A DNA stretch of 64,000 nucleotides, taken from contig NZ_AJLT01000042.1 of the NCBI RefSeq assembly GCF_000258765.1, positions 30,264-94,263 on the forward strand, in the 5' to 3' direction. The notes under the pieces were generated by a model that did not search any database, was not told where the DNA came from, and saw only the letters and a program-made list of their open reading frames with translations. Made by a program: the position numbers and the translations under genes. Position 1 is the stretch's first letter. Every line of letters starts with the position of its first letter. The DNA is from Gillisia marina. GTDB lineage: Bacteria; Bacteroidota; Bacteroidia; Flavobacteriales; Flavobacteriaceae. Positions 46,770 through 56,644 of the stretch are shown piece after piece.

Positions 46770-48622
46770 ATGACCGATGTTATTCATCTACTGCCAGACC
46801 ATGTGGCTAATCAAATTGCTGCGGGGGAAGTGGTACAAAGACCTGCTTCTGTTATAAAGGAATTACTGGAAAATGCTATAGATGCAAAGGCATCTACTAT
46901 TCAGGTGTATATCAAGGAAGCCGGAAAAATCTTAATTAGTGTAATAGATGATGGCTCTGGGATGAGCATTACAGATTCCAGACTTAGTTTCGAACGTCAC
47001 GCAACTTCAAAAATTAAAGCTGCTGAAGATCTTTTTCAACTTCAAACAAAAGGGTTTAGGGGAGAGGCATTAGCTTCTATAGCTGCGATTGCGCATGTAG
47101 AACTAAAAACCAGAAGAGAGGAAGATGAAGTTGGGACTTGCATAAAAATTGAAGGAAGCCAGATCACTTCTCAGGAAGTTTGTGTCACTGCAAAAGGAAC
47201 TTCTATAAGCGTTAAGAATCTTTTTTATAATATTCCTGCCAGAAGAAACTTTTTAAAGTCAGATACGGTAGAAACCCGCCATATTATAGATGAATTTCAA
47301 CGGGTAGCCTTAGCACATCCGGGAATATCCTTTTCTTTAGTTCATAATACAGGGGAATTATTCAATCTTCCCGCCTCTAATTATAGACAACGTATTACCA
47401 ATATTTTAGGTGGAAAATCCAATGAGAAATTGTTCCTGTAAATGAGGAAACAGAAATTTTAAAGATCTCTGGATTTGTTGGAAAACCGGAATATGCAAAG
47501 CGAACAAGAGGAGAACAATTCTTTTTTGTTAACGATCGGTTTATAAAAAGTCCTTATTTAAATCATGCTGTGAGCGCAGCTTTTGAAGGATTGTTGAAAG
47601 ACAGGGCTTATCCAAGCTATTTTTTATACCTCGAGGTAGATCCTAAGAGTATAGATATCAACATTCATCCTACTAAGACCGAAATAAAATTCGACGATGA
47701 GCATGCGCTATATGCCATTTTACGAAGTGCGATTAAACATAGTCTAGGGCAGTTTAATGTTGCTCCTGTGTTGGATTTTGAACGCGATCCTAATTTAGAT
47801 ACGCCCTATAATTATGAAAATAAACGAGCTTCTACACCACAAGTAGAGGTAGATAGAAGTTTTAATCCCTTCAAAAATGAGTCGCTAACTACTTCATCTA
47901 ATTTTAAAAGTAACTTTAAAAAGGAATCTGCTAGTTGGGAAAGTTTGTATACCGGATTGCAATCTGAAAGTACGGGAGACGATGTAGATGTTCGGCAGAT
48001 AGAATTTGAAAGCGAGGAAGTTACTGGAAACCTTTTTGGAGCCTCCCAAACAGAGGAGTCGCAGAACACCACTTTTCAATTAAATAAAAAATTTATTATC
48101 AGCACGCTTAAAAATGGAATGCTAGTAATAGATCAGCATAGAGCGCATACAAGAATTTTATACGAAGAATTATTGAAGAGCATAACTGTTTCTGCAGCGG
48201 TAAGTCAGCAGTTATTATTCCCGTTAGTGCTTCAATTTAATCAACAGGAGACGGAATTGTTAAAGGGTATCAAGGATTCATTGGAGCAAACCGGATTTAT
48301 ATTTTCAGAAATCACTTCGAATTCCGCAGAAATTATTGGAATTCCAACATCTATTTCAGAAAGTGAAGTAGAAATGTTACTGGAACAACTACTGGTTGAT
48401 TTCCAAAATGAAGTCCCAGAAAACAATTTTTCGCATACAGACCTGCTTGCCAAATCGTTAGCTAGGAGCATGGCGGTAAAGTCTGGAAATTTGTTGAATG
48501 CTACAGAACAGCAGCATATTGTTAATGGTTTATTTGCCTGCAAAGAGCCAAGTTTAACGCCGTTTAACAAGCCTGTTTTTATTACCTTGCCGGTGGAAGA
48601 ACTGGAAAAAAAATTCATGTAA
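46770..48622 (+). CDS. mutL: DNA mismatch repair protein MutL, one frame break
   Basis: GHKL ATPase that links MutS recognition to strand removal. N-terminal motifs: [38 protein letters not shown] and [23 protein letters not shown] missing base near 47432 (GG read as G) breaks the frame; repair gives KLVPVNEE and about 617 residues. The C-terminal dimer domain has [13 protein letters not shown] where endonuclease MutLs have DQHA(x)2E(x)4E. The middle Glu is absent here and the later CPHGRP-type segment reads TPFNKPVF, so nuclease function is doubtful. Confidence 0.92.
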
Positions 48623-49366
48623 ATGGGAAGAATTACAGATACTGTTAAAATACTTATTATCATCAATGCCATCTTCTTTGTTGGCACTATGTTCGTTGGT
48701 GATTATACCTATAAATTATTTTCTCTCTGGTTCTTTCAGAATGAAAATTTTGGAGTTTGGCAAATAGTTACCCACATGTTCATGCATGGCGGATTTATGC
48801 ATATCCTTTTCAATATGTATGCATTATGGGCCTTCGGGAGTCCGATAGAGCAAATGTTGGGGAAAAATAAATTTATTTTCTTCTATTTTTCCTGCGGAAT
48901 TGGAGCTGCAATTATACACTCGTTAGTGAATTATTTTCATGTAGAATCTGGTTATAATGCTTTAGTAAATGCTGGAATGAACCCAATGGACATACAGCAA
49001 CTATTGGAAACCGGGCAGTACAATACTTCCATATTGGGCAGTGTTTCTAAAGACACTTTAGAAAGTATGTTTACGGCTTATAATACTCCGGCTGTTGGAG
49101 CTTCCGGAGCAATTTATGGAGTTTTAGTCGCTTTTGGTATGTTATTTCCAAATGTTGAATTATTTTTACTATTCGTACCAGTCCCTATCAAGGCGAAAAT
49201 ATTTATTCCTATATTAATTGCAATAGATCTATTCTCCGGTGTAACCGGGTACTCCTTATTTGGAGGGGGAATAGCTCATTTTGCACATGTTGGGGGAGCA
49301 CTGTTTGGGTTTATTATGATGTGGTACTGGAAAAAGAATCAGTTTGAACAAAATAGGTGGTATTAA
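48623..49366 (+). CDS. rhomboid family intramembrane serine protease, copy 1
   Basis: 247 residues, six-helix rhomboid. Catalytic Ser in GASGAIYGVLVAFG and His in FAHVGGALFGF; the first-loop HMFMHGGFMHILFNM is the conserved HxxxHxxxxN-like region. Start ATG immediately follows the mutL stop (TAAATG). The next rhomboid starts within its stop (TAATG), so the two are translationally coupled. Confidence 0.92.
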   Translation: MGRITDTVKILIIINAIFFVGTMFVGDYTYKLFSLWFFQNENFGVWQIVTHMFMHGGFMHILFNMYALWAFGSPIEQMLGKNKFIFFYFSCGIGAAIIHSLVNYFHVESGYNALVNAGMNPMDIQQLLETGQYNTSILGSVSKDTLESMFTAYNTPAVGASGAIYGVLVAFGMLFPNVELFLLFVPVPIKAKIFIPILIAIDLFSGVTGYSLFGGGIAHFAHVGGALFGFIMMWYWKKNQFEQNRWY

Positions 49367-50265
49367 TGGGACCAGCAGATAAATTCAGATATAAATTGCA
49401 AACAGCAACGGTTGTTGAAAAACTGATTGCAATAAATGTTGTTGTCTTTATCCTTTTCTTCTTAATTAAAACCATTGCCTTTCTTTTTAACCTACCTTCA
49501 GATTTTATAACAGAGTGGTTGGTTTTTCCTAAGGAACTAGGAGAATTTGTTTTTAAACCCTGGTCTATAATTACCTATTCTTTTCTGCATTCGGGAATCT
49601 GGCATATTCTCTCGAACATGCTTATTCTTTATTATGCGGGCATCTATTTCCTAAATTATTTTTCTCCAAAAAAATTATTGACCTTTTATTTTCTTGGAGT
49701 TGTAATTGGCGCCTTGGTTTATATGTTGAGCTATAATCTATTTCCCGCTTTTGAAGCTACCGGAAAATCATATTTAGTAGGAGCATCTGCCGGAGTAATG
49801 TCGGTATTAGTAGGTGTTGCTACCAAAGTTCCAAATATGAAGATCAGATTGATGTTTCTAGGGTCTATAAAATTCTGGTATATCGCTGCGTTTCTAGTAG
49901 TAATAGATATTATCCAGATCCCATTTGGCAATGCTGGTGGGCATTTCGCGCATCTAGGTGGTGCTTTCTTGGGATATGTGTACACAAAGCAACTAGCGCA
50001 AGGAAATGATATTGCAAGCGGTTTCGAAAAGTTTATCAATTGGTTTATTTCGTTATTCGATGCTTCTCAAAAAGCGAAACCGAAAATGAAAACGGTTTAT
50101 AAGAAAAAAGGTGCGAGCCCTTATAAAACAAAAGTTCCAATCATCAACAAAGATGAAAAACAGCAAAAAATAGATGCTATCCTCGATAAGATTAGTACCA
50201 GTGGATACGATAGTTTAACCAAGCAGGAGAAAGATTTCTTGTTTCATGCCGGTAAAGACAAGTAA
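49366..50265 (+). CDS. rhomboid family intramembrane serine protease, copy 2
   Basis: 299 residues from ATG 49366. Catalytic Ser in GASAGVMSVLVG, His in GGHFAHLGGAFLGY; first loop HSGIWHILSNMLILYYAG. A cytoplasmic C-terminal extension of about 80 residues is basic (KAKPKMKTVYKKKGASPYKTK) and ends in a helix that may regulate it. It has a GASAG loop instead of the GASGA of copy 1. Coupled by TAATG to copy 1; the EEP-family gene starts at the next base after its stop. Confidence 0.92.
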   Translation: MGPADKFRYKLQTATVVEKLIAINVVVFILFFLIKTIAFLFNLPSDFITEWLVFPKELGEFVFKPWSIITYSFLHSGIWHILSNMLILYYAGIYFLNYFSPKKLLTFYFLGVVIGALVYMLSYNLFPAFEATGKSYLVGASAGVMSVLVGVATKVPNMKIRLMFLGSIKFWYIAAFLVVIDIIQIPFGNAGGHFAHLGGAFLGYVYTKQLAQGNDIASGFEKFINWFISLFDASQKAKPKMKTVYKKKGASPYKTKVPIINKDEKQQKIDAILDKISTSGYDSLTKQEKDFLFHAGKDK

Positions 50266-51291
50266 ATGAAGAATCTCGGTTGGTTGGATAAATTAATCTT
50301 TATCCTAAACTCGTTTATGGCGTTCGCGCTACTGCTTTCCTACTTATTGCCATACGTTCCTCCAAAAACATTTCCTTTACTCTCTGTACTCAGCTTGGGA
50401 GTACCGTTACTTATTCTATGTAATTTCATTTTTCTGCTTTTTTGGACCGTTCGTTTTAAAAGACAGTTGTTTCTATCTCTTATTGTCCTAGCGCTGGGCT
50501 ATAATTATGTGCTTTCTTGGATTCAGTTCTCGGGTGAGCCTGAAACGGAAGGAACGAATAGTATTTCTTTGATGAGTTATAATGTACGAATGTTCAACGC
50601 CTACAAATGGGTAGAAGATGATAAAATCCCTGAAAAAATCACCAGTTTTATTGCTGAAAAAGATCCGGATATATTAGTGACTCAAGAGCATTTTGTAGGA
50701 GTTTCCGGAATGGTAAAAAGGTATCCTTATAATTTTATAAAGCTGAAAGATGGGGGTTCAGAGTTTGGTTCAGCGATCTTTTCGAAGTATCCTATTATAA
50801 ACACCCATTCAGTAGATTTTCCTGAAGATGGAAACAACAATGCCATCTTTGTGGATATTGTAAAAAATGAAGATACGCTACGCGTTTTTAATGTTCATTT
50901 TCAATCTCTAAATATAAAACCGGGAATAGACGATTTGCAAAAAGAAGATTCTAAGAAGCTCTTTGGACGAATTGGTTATGGGTTTAAGCTTCAGCAAAAG
51001 CAAGCGGAAATGATGATGGCGGAAGTGGAAAAATCCCCGTACAAGACTTTGATTTTAGGTGACTTTAATAATACAGCCTTTTCTTATATCTACAAATTAG
51101 TTAGAGGAAATAGATTTAAAGATGCTTTTCTTGAAGTAGGAAGCGGCTTCGGAAAAACCTTTAACCTAAATTATTTTCCGCTCCGAATCGATTTTATGAT
51201 GATAGATGAAGGTTTAAAAACGCAGACTTTCGAAGTATTTTCTGTAAAACTATCAGATCATTATCCAATATATTCTACCATTAGTTGGTAA
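50266..51291 (+). CDS. endonuclease/exonuclease/phosphatase family protein, membrane-anchored
   Basis: 341 residues. Two or three N-terminal hydrophobic segments (LIFILNSFMAFALLLSYLLP, LLILCNFIFLLFWTV) precede an EEP fold with SYNVRMFNAYKWVE, VTQEHFVG, ILGDFNNTAFSYIY and LSDHYPIYSTI, containing the usual Asn, Glu, Asp and His metal/catalytic residues. Substrate could be DNA, RNA or phospho-compounds. Coupled directly to the second rhomboid (TAAATG), so all three may be expressed together. Confidence 0.85.
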   Translation: MKNLGWLDKLIFILNSFMAFALLLSYLLPYVPPKTFPLLSVLSLGVPLLILCNFIFLLFWTVRFKRQLFLSLIVLALGYNYVLSWIQFSGEPETEGTNSISLMSYNVRMFNAYKWVEDDKIPEKITSFIAEKDPDILVTQEHFVGVSGMVKRYPYNFIKLKDGGSEFGSAIFSKYPIINTHSVDFPEDGNNNAIFVDIVKNEDTLRVFNVHFQSLNIKPGIDDLQKEDSKKLFGRIGYGFKLQQKQAEMMMAEVEKSPYKTLILGDFNNTAFSYIYKLVRGNRFKDAFLEVGSGFGKTFNLNYFPLRIDFMMIDEGLKTQTFEVFSVKLSDHYPIYSTISW

Positions 51292-51296
51292 AAGAA

Positions 51297-51914
51297 TTAC
51301 ATTCCTCTTAAATATTCAACAGCATTGGGCCCTTCATTAAAAAGAAGATCTAAAATACAAAGGTTGGATAAAAATCCATGTTTCTCTTGAAATACCTGCA
51401 TATATTCCGGGATTGCTACGCTGCTTTTAGCATTCGCTAGACTCCGAAGATCAACTAGATTCTCTGGTTCTTTATTGTATTCTGATGTATATTCAAACTC
51501 CAGATCTAACTGCAGACATTCCAGAATGGTTTTAAAACAATCTTGATTGAATTCGTAAAGTCTCACATACTCTTTACTGAATAGTGGAGCAAGTTCGTCT
51601 TCGTAAAATTCAAAAAAAGGAGAGGTCTGGTAAGCTGTTTTTAAAGACTTCCAGTGCACGCTTTGCCATCTGTCTTCATTATCTATTTTAACCTCGCTAT
51701 ATTTCTGATGTACCTTAACCTCAGTTTTAGGTAAGTGCTTTATAGGAATATTCAAACTTAGCTTTCCGTTCGCTCCATAAATATACATACGGTTACGATA
51801 GGTTTGCTTTTGGAAATTATCCTCTTTCTCGATCCAAACTTTAGACGTGTTTACTAATTCCTTAAACTGAGAAATAGGCCCAAAATATGGTAGACTGACT
51901 AAGATCTCTTTCAT
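51297..51914 (-). CDS. WbqC-like protein
   Basis: 205 residues of the WbqC family (LPYFGPISQFKELVNTSKVWIEKEDNFQKQTYRNR core, written here in pieces: LPYFGPISQF, YRNRMYIYGANG). The family is linked to polysaccharide biosynthesis loci in other bacteria, but its activity is unknown. It is 15 bases downstream of lepB on the same strand. In Flavobacteriaceae this position beside lepB is common. Confidence 0.82.
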   Translation of the reverse strand: MKEILVSLPYFGPISQFKELVNTSKVWIEKEDNFQKQTYRNRMYIYGANGKLSLNIPIKHLPKTEVKVHQKYSEVKIDNEDRWQSVHWKSLKTAYQTSPFFEFYEDELAPLFSKEYVRLYEFNQDCFKTILECLQLDLEFEYTSEYNKEPENLVDLRSLANAKSSVAIPEYMQVFQEKHGFLSNLCILDLLFNEGPNAVEYLRGM

Positions 51915-51928
51915 GAGGAATAAATTAA

Positions 51929-53492
51929 TTATGAATCCCTTTTCTTCTTGAAGAAATTATAACCGAATAATACCAAAAGTCCTATTAAGAAATAAGGCAG
52001 ATAGGAGGTAGGTTCCTTATCTCCGCTAACAGTAGTAAATAAGCGTTCCCATCGTATTTTATTCATGATACCATCACCATTGGTGTCCCAACTAAACCAA
52101 ACAAATACAGGTTTTCCTACCACATGATTCTCCGGTACAAATCCGAAATAACGGCTATCAAGACTGTTATGGCGGTTATCTCCCATCATCCAGTAATAAT
52201 CCATCTTGAAGGTATAAGTGTCAGTAGGCTGTCCATTAAGCAGGACTTGAGTGCCATTAACGCTTAATTTGTTCTCGATTCCTAATTCAGATCCTTCATA
52301 AACTTCGATCAGCCTTTTGTAGAATGGCAAAGTTTCTAAATTTAACTTTGTAGTTGTTCCCTTCTTCGGAATAAAGATCGGCCCCAAATTATCCTTATTC
52401 CAAGATAAACTTTTGGATTTTGGAAACAAACCTTGTTCCTTATTTCCGGCTGAATCATTTAAGCGCTCAAGAGTTTCAACATTAGGATGATTCTTGAATT
52501 TCTGATAAGCTTCTTCAGTAAGATTGATAACAAATTTCCCGGAACTTTGGTCATATCTATAAGGATCTGTAATATCGTATCGCTGATATAAATAATAAGG
52601 ATCGAATGCTTTTCCTTTGGATGTCCCTATATAATTATACTGTAATTTGGCTCTCCCCGGTAATTTTAAAGGTTCAGAATTAATAAAGATTTTACCATCT
52701 ACAATTCTTAAGGAATCCCCGGCAACCCCAACCGCACGCTTTACATAATTCGTTTTTTTTATCTATTGGTTTATAATAATATTTATCGGTAGTCATCATA
52801 TACCGCATAGTATCTACCGGCCAGTTGAAAACTACAATATCTGAACGTTCTATTTTTTCAAATCCCGGTAGTCTGAAATATGGGATTTGAGGTTTAGGTA
52901 AATAGGATTTTGTGTTGATTATTGGAATGGTATCATGAACCATAGGAAATGCTACCGCTGTTAATGGTGTTCTCGCCCCATAATGGAACTTACTCACAAA
53001 CAGAAAATCTCCTACCAATAATGTTTTTTCTAAAGAAGAAGTAGGAATCGTAAATGGCTGAATAAGATAGGTGTGCACCAAGGTTGCTGCGATTACTGCA
53101 AACAAAATGGAACTTATCCATTCTCCGGCTGCTGTTCTTGGGTGTAAGCTTCTGTCCTGGATGTATTTTACATCAGCAATATAATTCACATAATAAATGT
53201 AGAGTCCGAAAGTGAGAAGTACTAAAACAGTGTCTATGAGTTTGTGCTTACCAAAACTCCGAATGGTTTCAACCCAAACAACAGGGAACATAATTAAATT
53301 TACTATTGGAATAAATAATAAAATTGTCCACCACCAAGGTCTGCGGATTATTTTCATTAATACTACAGCATTATAAACCGGGATTGCAGCTTCCCAAGCT
53401 TGTCTTCCTGCCTTTATATATAATTTCCAAGTTCCTAAAAAATGAACAACCTGTATAATCAGGAAAAACAAGAACCACTGCGTAATAGTCAT
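51929..53492 (-). CDS. lepB: signal peptidase I, one frame break
   Basis: Type I leader peptidase of the inner membrane. The N-terminal ~120 residues form membrane helices (WWTILLFIPIVNLIMFPVVW and neighbours), then IQPFTIPTSSLEKTLLVGDF, which holds the catalytic Ser (PTSSL). The frame breaks at the T8 run 52753-52760. The catalytic Lys is only recovered after repair, in TNYVKRAVGVAGDSL. The last part has MMGDNRHNSLDSRYFG and a C-terminal hydrophobic tail. Repaired length 520 residues, typical of Bacteroidota LepB. It must be intact in a living cell, because the gene is essential in most bacteria. Confidence 0.92.
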
Positions 53493-53544
53493 ATATCTTA
53501 AGTTTAGGGTATAGGTGTCTTAAAAACTAATACCGTTACATTTA

Positions 53545-54250
53545 TTAGGTCAAATTCTGAAGCACATCCCTCATGGAAAACACTCCTTTTTTATCTCTTA
53601 TCCATTCTGCGGCTATAATTGCTCCTAAAGCAAATCCTTCTCGGGAATGCGCTGTATGTTTAATTTCTATAGAATCGATGTCTGAATTGTACGAAACTGT
53701 ATGAGTTCCGGGAACATTTTCTTCTCTTTTCGCGGTAATCGGAATTTCATTTTCTTCCGCATGATCTAATTGCCAACCCTCTTTTCTGGAATTAGAAATA
53801 ATTTGTTGCGCTAAACTAATTGCAGTACCACTTGGAGCATCTAATTTTTGAAGATGGTGTATTTCCTCGATAGCTACAGTATAATTCTGAAAAGGATCCA
53901 TGATCTTCGCTAACTTCTCATTTAGAACGAAGAATAAATTCACGCCAATGCTAAAATTTGAAGCATATAAAAAAAGTTGAATTTTCAGCTTCACAAAGTT
54001 TAACTGCCTGCTCATAATTCTCTAACCAGCCGGTGGTACCAGATACTACAGGAAGCTGATTCTTTATGCAAGTTTTTATATTGGTAAGAGCTGCCTTTGG
54101 AATGCTAAAATCTATTGCGACATTAGCTTCAGAAAGGTCTATATTTTCAATATTTTCAGTTATTTTATGGGAAATGCTATGTCCACGCTCAATTGCCAGA
54201 CGCTCGATGGTTTTACCCATTTTTCCGTATCCTAAAAGTGCAATCTTCAT
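53545..54250 (-). CDS. dapB: 4-hydroxy-tetrahydrodipicolinate reductase, one frame break
   Basis: NAD(P)H-dependent step in diaminopimelate/lysine synthesis. The Rossmann loop is ALLGYGKMGKTIER; VAIDFSIP, VSGTTGW and NFSIGVNLFF follow, and the catalytic region EEIHHLQKLDAPSGTA. The frame breaks at the A7 run 53969-53975; deleting one base gives NSTFLYASNFSIG and 234 residues, close to family size. Essential-gene status again suggests an indel error. Shares the pathway with dapD at 9201. Confidence 0.93.
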
Positions 54251-54252
54251 AT

Positions 54253-54843
54253 TTAGAAATTAAAATTTAATGACATTCCGTATCGTGTTTTTCCTGAGAA
54301 CTCATCAAAATTAACAGATGGTTTGAAAGAAAGATCTTCACTAACATTAAACTGTTGTAGATGTGCATCTACATTTGCATCGATGATATTAAGAATATAA
54401 ATTCCGGCTGTAACCAATAACGAGATCTCTTTGTTACGCTGATAGAATTTTTGAGCTCGGATTAACCCATCTGTAGAAACTCTTGTAACGCCTTCTACAA
54501 TAAATTCGTCATCTTGGAAGCCGGCTAGTCTTCTTTTATAGGCATCTCTGTATCTATCGTATTGCTTGTCGTTATCCAAATAGAAATAAATACCTACCCC
54601 AAGTCCGGCGTATGCAATAGGAATTTTCCAATATTTGCCGTTATAAGCTTGTCCTAGCCCAGGTAAAATAGCCGAGTAAAATGCTGCCTTTGCGGGTGCT
54701 AAAGGATTGTATTCCTTGTAATCTTTTTTGGTTTCTACAATAGTATCTTGATTGGTTTTAAGCTGCAATGTGTCTTCTTGCGCCACTACCAAGGTAGTAA
54801 GCATTAAAAAAACAATCGCAGATAGTAGATACTTAAGATTCAC
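54253..54843 (-). CDS. DUF5683 exported protein
   Basis: 196 residues from GTG 54843, with a signal peptide (LLSAIVFLMLTTLVVA). Middle: PAKAAFYSAILPGLGQAYNGKYWKIPIAYAGLGVGIYFYL, in short form the LPGLGQAYNGKYWK helical pair of the DUF5683/TM2-like group, probably two membrane helices. Function unknown. Its start overlaps the parB end by 11 bases and its stop is 3 bases before dapB, so the three appear to be one operon. Confidence 0.82.
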   Translation of the reverse strand: MNLKYLLSAIVFLMLTTLVVAQEDTLQLKTNQDTIVETKKDYKEYNPLAPAKAAFYSAILPGLGQAYNGKYWKIPIAYAGLGVGIYFYLDNDKQYDRYRDAYKRRLAGFQDDEFIVEGVTRVSTDGLIRAQKFYQRNKEISLLVTAGIYILNIIDANVDAHLQQFNVSEDLSFKPSVNFDEFSGKTRYGMSLNFNF

Positions 54844-55735
54844 TCTGGATCATTTTTTTGATTCTATTATAATCTTCTTCTGAAGTGAACGGAATAATAA
54901 GCTTTCCTTTTCCTTTGGAAGCCATCTTGATATCTACTTTGGTTCCAAGATATTCAGAAAATTCTTTGATGCCTTTTTTATATTCCGGAGATAAATTTGT
55001 GCTTTTTGAAACAGGCTTTTTATTGTCTCCGCCAGATAGTTCTCTTACCAATTTTTCTGTATCTCTAACAGATAAAGAACGTTCCAGAATCTTTTCATAA
55101 ATCTCCAGCTGAATTTGTGGATCTTCAATATTTATAAGGGCTCGTCCATGACCCATAGATAAAAAGCCATCTCTCATTCCTGTTTGAATAATAGGGTCGA
55201 GCTTTAATAACCTTAAATAATTTGCTATCGTAGATCTGTTCTTACCTACACGCTCACTTAATTGCTCCTGAGTAAGATTAATTTCATCTATCAATCGTTG
55301 GTAAGAAAGAGAAATTTCAATAGGATCTAAATCTTGGCGTTGGATATTCTCTACCAATGCCATTTCCAAAGACTCCTGATCGTTTGCAATACGTATGTAT
55401 GCTGGAACTGTTTTTAAACCAATAAGTTTGGAAGCTCTAAATCTTCGTTCCCCGGAAACCAATTGAAACTTATTAAAATCTAATTTCCTAACGGTAATTG
55501 GCTGAATAACGCCTAATTCCTTGATTGAAGAAGCTAGTTCCCGCAAAGATTCTTCATTGAAACTTGTTCTTGGCTGAAATGGATTTACTTCAATAGAAGT
55601 TAATTCCAGTTCAACAATATGTCCTACAAGTTTATCGGCATTTTTATCTTCCGCAGATTTTATATCGTGCTCGGGATCTTTCAGCAGCGCTGAAAGTCCG
55701 CGACCTAATGCTTGTTTTTTGGTAGCTTTCGCCAT
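54833..55735 (-). CDS. parB: chromosome partitioning protein ParB
   Basis: CTP-dependent DNA clamp that spreads from parS. N-terminal GRGLSALL, box I/II LTSIEVNPFQPRTSF, GERRFRASKLIGL (CTP-binding), HTH LTQEQLSERVGKNRSTIANYLRLL. 300 residues. It lies 3 bases after parA. I did not find a convincing parS palindrome here by eye. Confidence 0.95.
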   Translation of the reverse strand: MAKATKKQALGRGLSALLKDPEHDIKSAEDKNADKLVGHIVELELTSIEVNPFQPRTSFNEESLRELASSIKELGVIQPITVRKLDFNKFQLVSGERRFRASKLIGLKTVPAYIRIANDQESLEMALVENIQRQDLDPIEISLSYQRLIDEINLTQEQLSERVGKNRSTIANYLRLLKLDPIIQTGMRDGFLSMGHGRALINIEDPQIQLEIYEKILERSLSVRDTEKLVRELSGGDNKKPVSKSTNLSPEYKKGIKEFSEYLGTKVDIKMASKGKGKLIIPFTSEEDYNRIKKMIQSES

Positions 55736-55738
55736 CGT

Positions 55739-56503
55739 TTAGTTATTTTTCTTAATTATTTCATGTGCCAAACTTAAATAGTTACTGGCTCCTTTACTTG
55801 CAGCATCATAATTTATAATGCTTTCCCCATAACTAGGGGCTTCACTTAAACGCACGTTTCTCTGAATGATTGTGGTAAATACCATTTCATTAAAATGCTT
55901 CTGAACTTCTTCTACCACTTGATTAGAGAGTCTTAATCTAGAATCGTACATCGTTAATAGAAGGCCTTCTATATCTAATTTATCGTTATGGATTTTCTGT
56001 ACACTTTTTATGGTGTTCAACAATTTCCCCAATCCTTCTAAAGCAAAATATTCACATTGGATAGGAATAATTACAGAATCTGAAGCGGTTAATGCATTCA
56101 GTGTTAATAAGCCTAAAGAAGGTGCACAATCTATCAAAATATAATCGTAACTATCTTTTAAATGGCTAATGGCCTTCTTAAGCATGTATTCGCGCTCGTC
56201 CTGATCTACCAATTCAATTTCGATAGCAACAAGGTCTATATGAGAAGGAATGATATCTAGATTTGGAGAACTCGTTTTTACGATGGCTTCTTCGGCCTTG
56301 CAAGAATGTTCTAAAAGTTGATAAGTTCCTAATTCCACAGCTTCTACATCTATCCCTAAACCAGAAGTTGCATTGGCTTGAGGATCTGCATCAATTAGTA
56401 ATACTTTTTTTTCAAGAACTCCCAAGGAAGCAGCTAAATTTACTGAAGTCGTAGTTTTGCCAACTCCTCCTTTTTGGTTTGCAATAGCAATGATTTTGCC
56501 CAT
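55739..56503 (-). CDS. parA: chromosome partitioning ATPase ParA (Soj)
   Basis: MinD/ParA-type ATPase. Deviant Walker A is QKGGVGKTTTSVNLAASLG, Walker A' LLIDADPQANATSGLG, Walker B ILIDCAPSLGLLTLNAL. 254 residues without an N-terminal HTH, thus Soj-type. First gene of parA-parB-DUF5683-dapB-lepB. Confidence 0.96.
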   Translation of the reverse strand: MGKIIAIANQKGGVGKTTTSVNLAASLGVLEKKVLLIDADPQANATSGLGIDVEAVELGTYQLLEHSCKAEEAIVKTSSPNLDIIPSHIDLVAIEIELVDQDEREYMLKKAISHLKDSYDYILIDCAPSLGLLTLNALTASDSVIIPIQCEYFALEGLGKLLNTIKSVQKIHNDKLDIEGLLLTMYDSRLRLSNQVVEEVQKHFNEMVFTTIIQRNVRLSEAPSYGESIINYDAASKGASNYLSLAHEIIKKNN

Positions 56504-56583
56504 TAATTGTATTCTATTTTAGAAGGTAAAAATACAATTTATTATAGGTTAATAAAATGATTTTGTTAACAGCTTAAAAAAAT

Positions 56584-56621
56584 AACCTATTAAGAATTGA
56601 TGATTAAATTCTTAATAGGTT
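56584..56621 (-). terminator. intrinsic terminator after SDR gene
   Basis: Stem AACCTATTAAGAATT / AATTCTTAATAGGTT with an 8-base loop, followed on the minus strand by a T7 run (plus-strand A run at 56577-56583). Immediately downstream of the SDR stop. Confidence 0.85.
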
Positions 56622-56644
56622 AAGATATACTTTAAGTAAAATTT

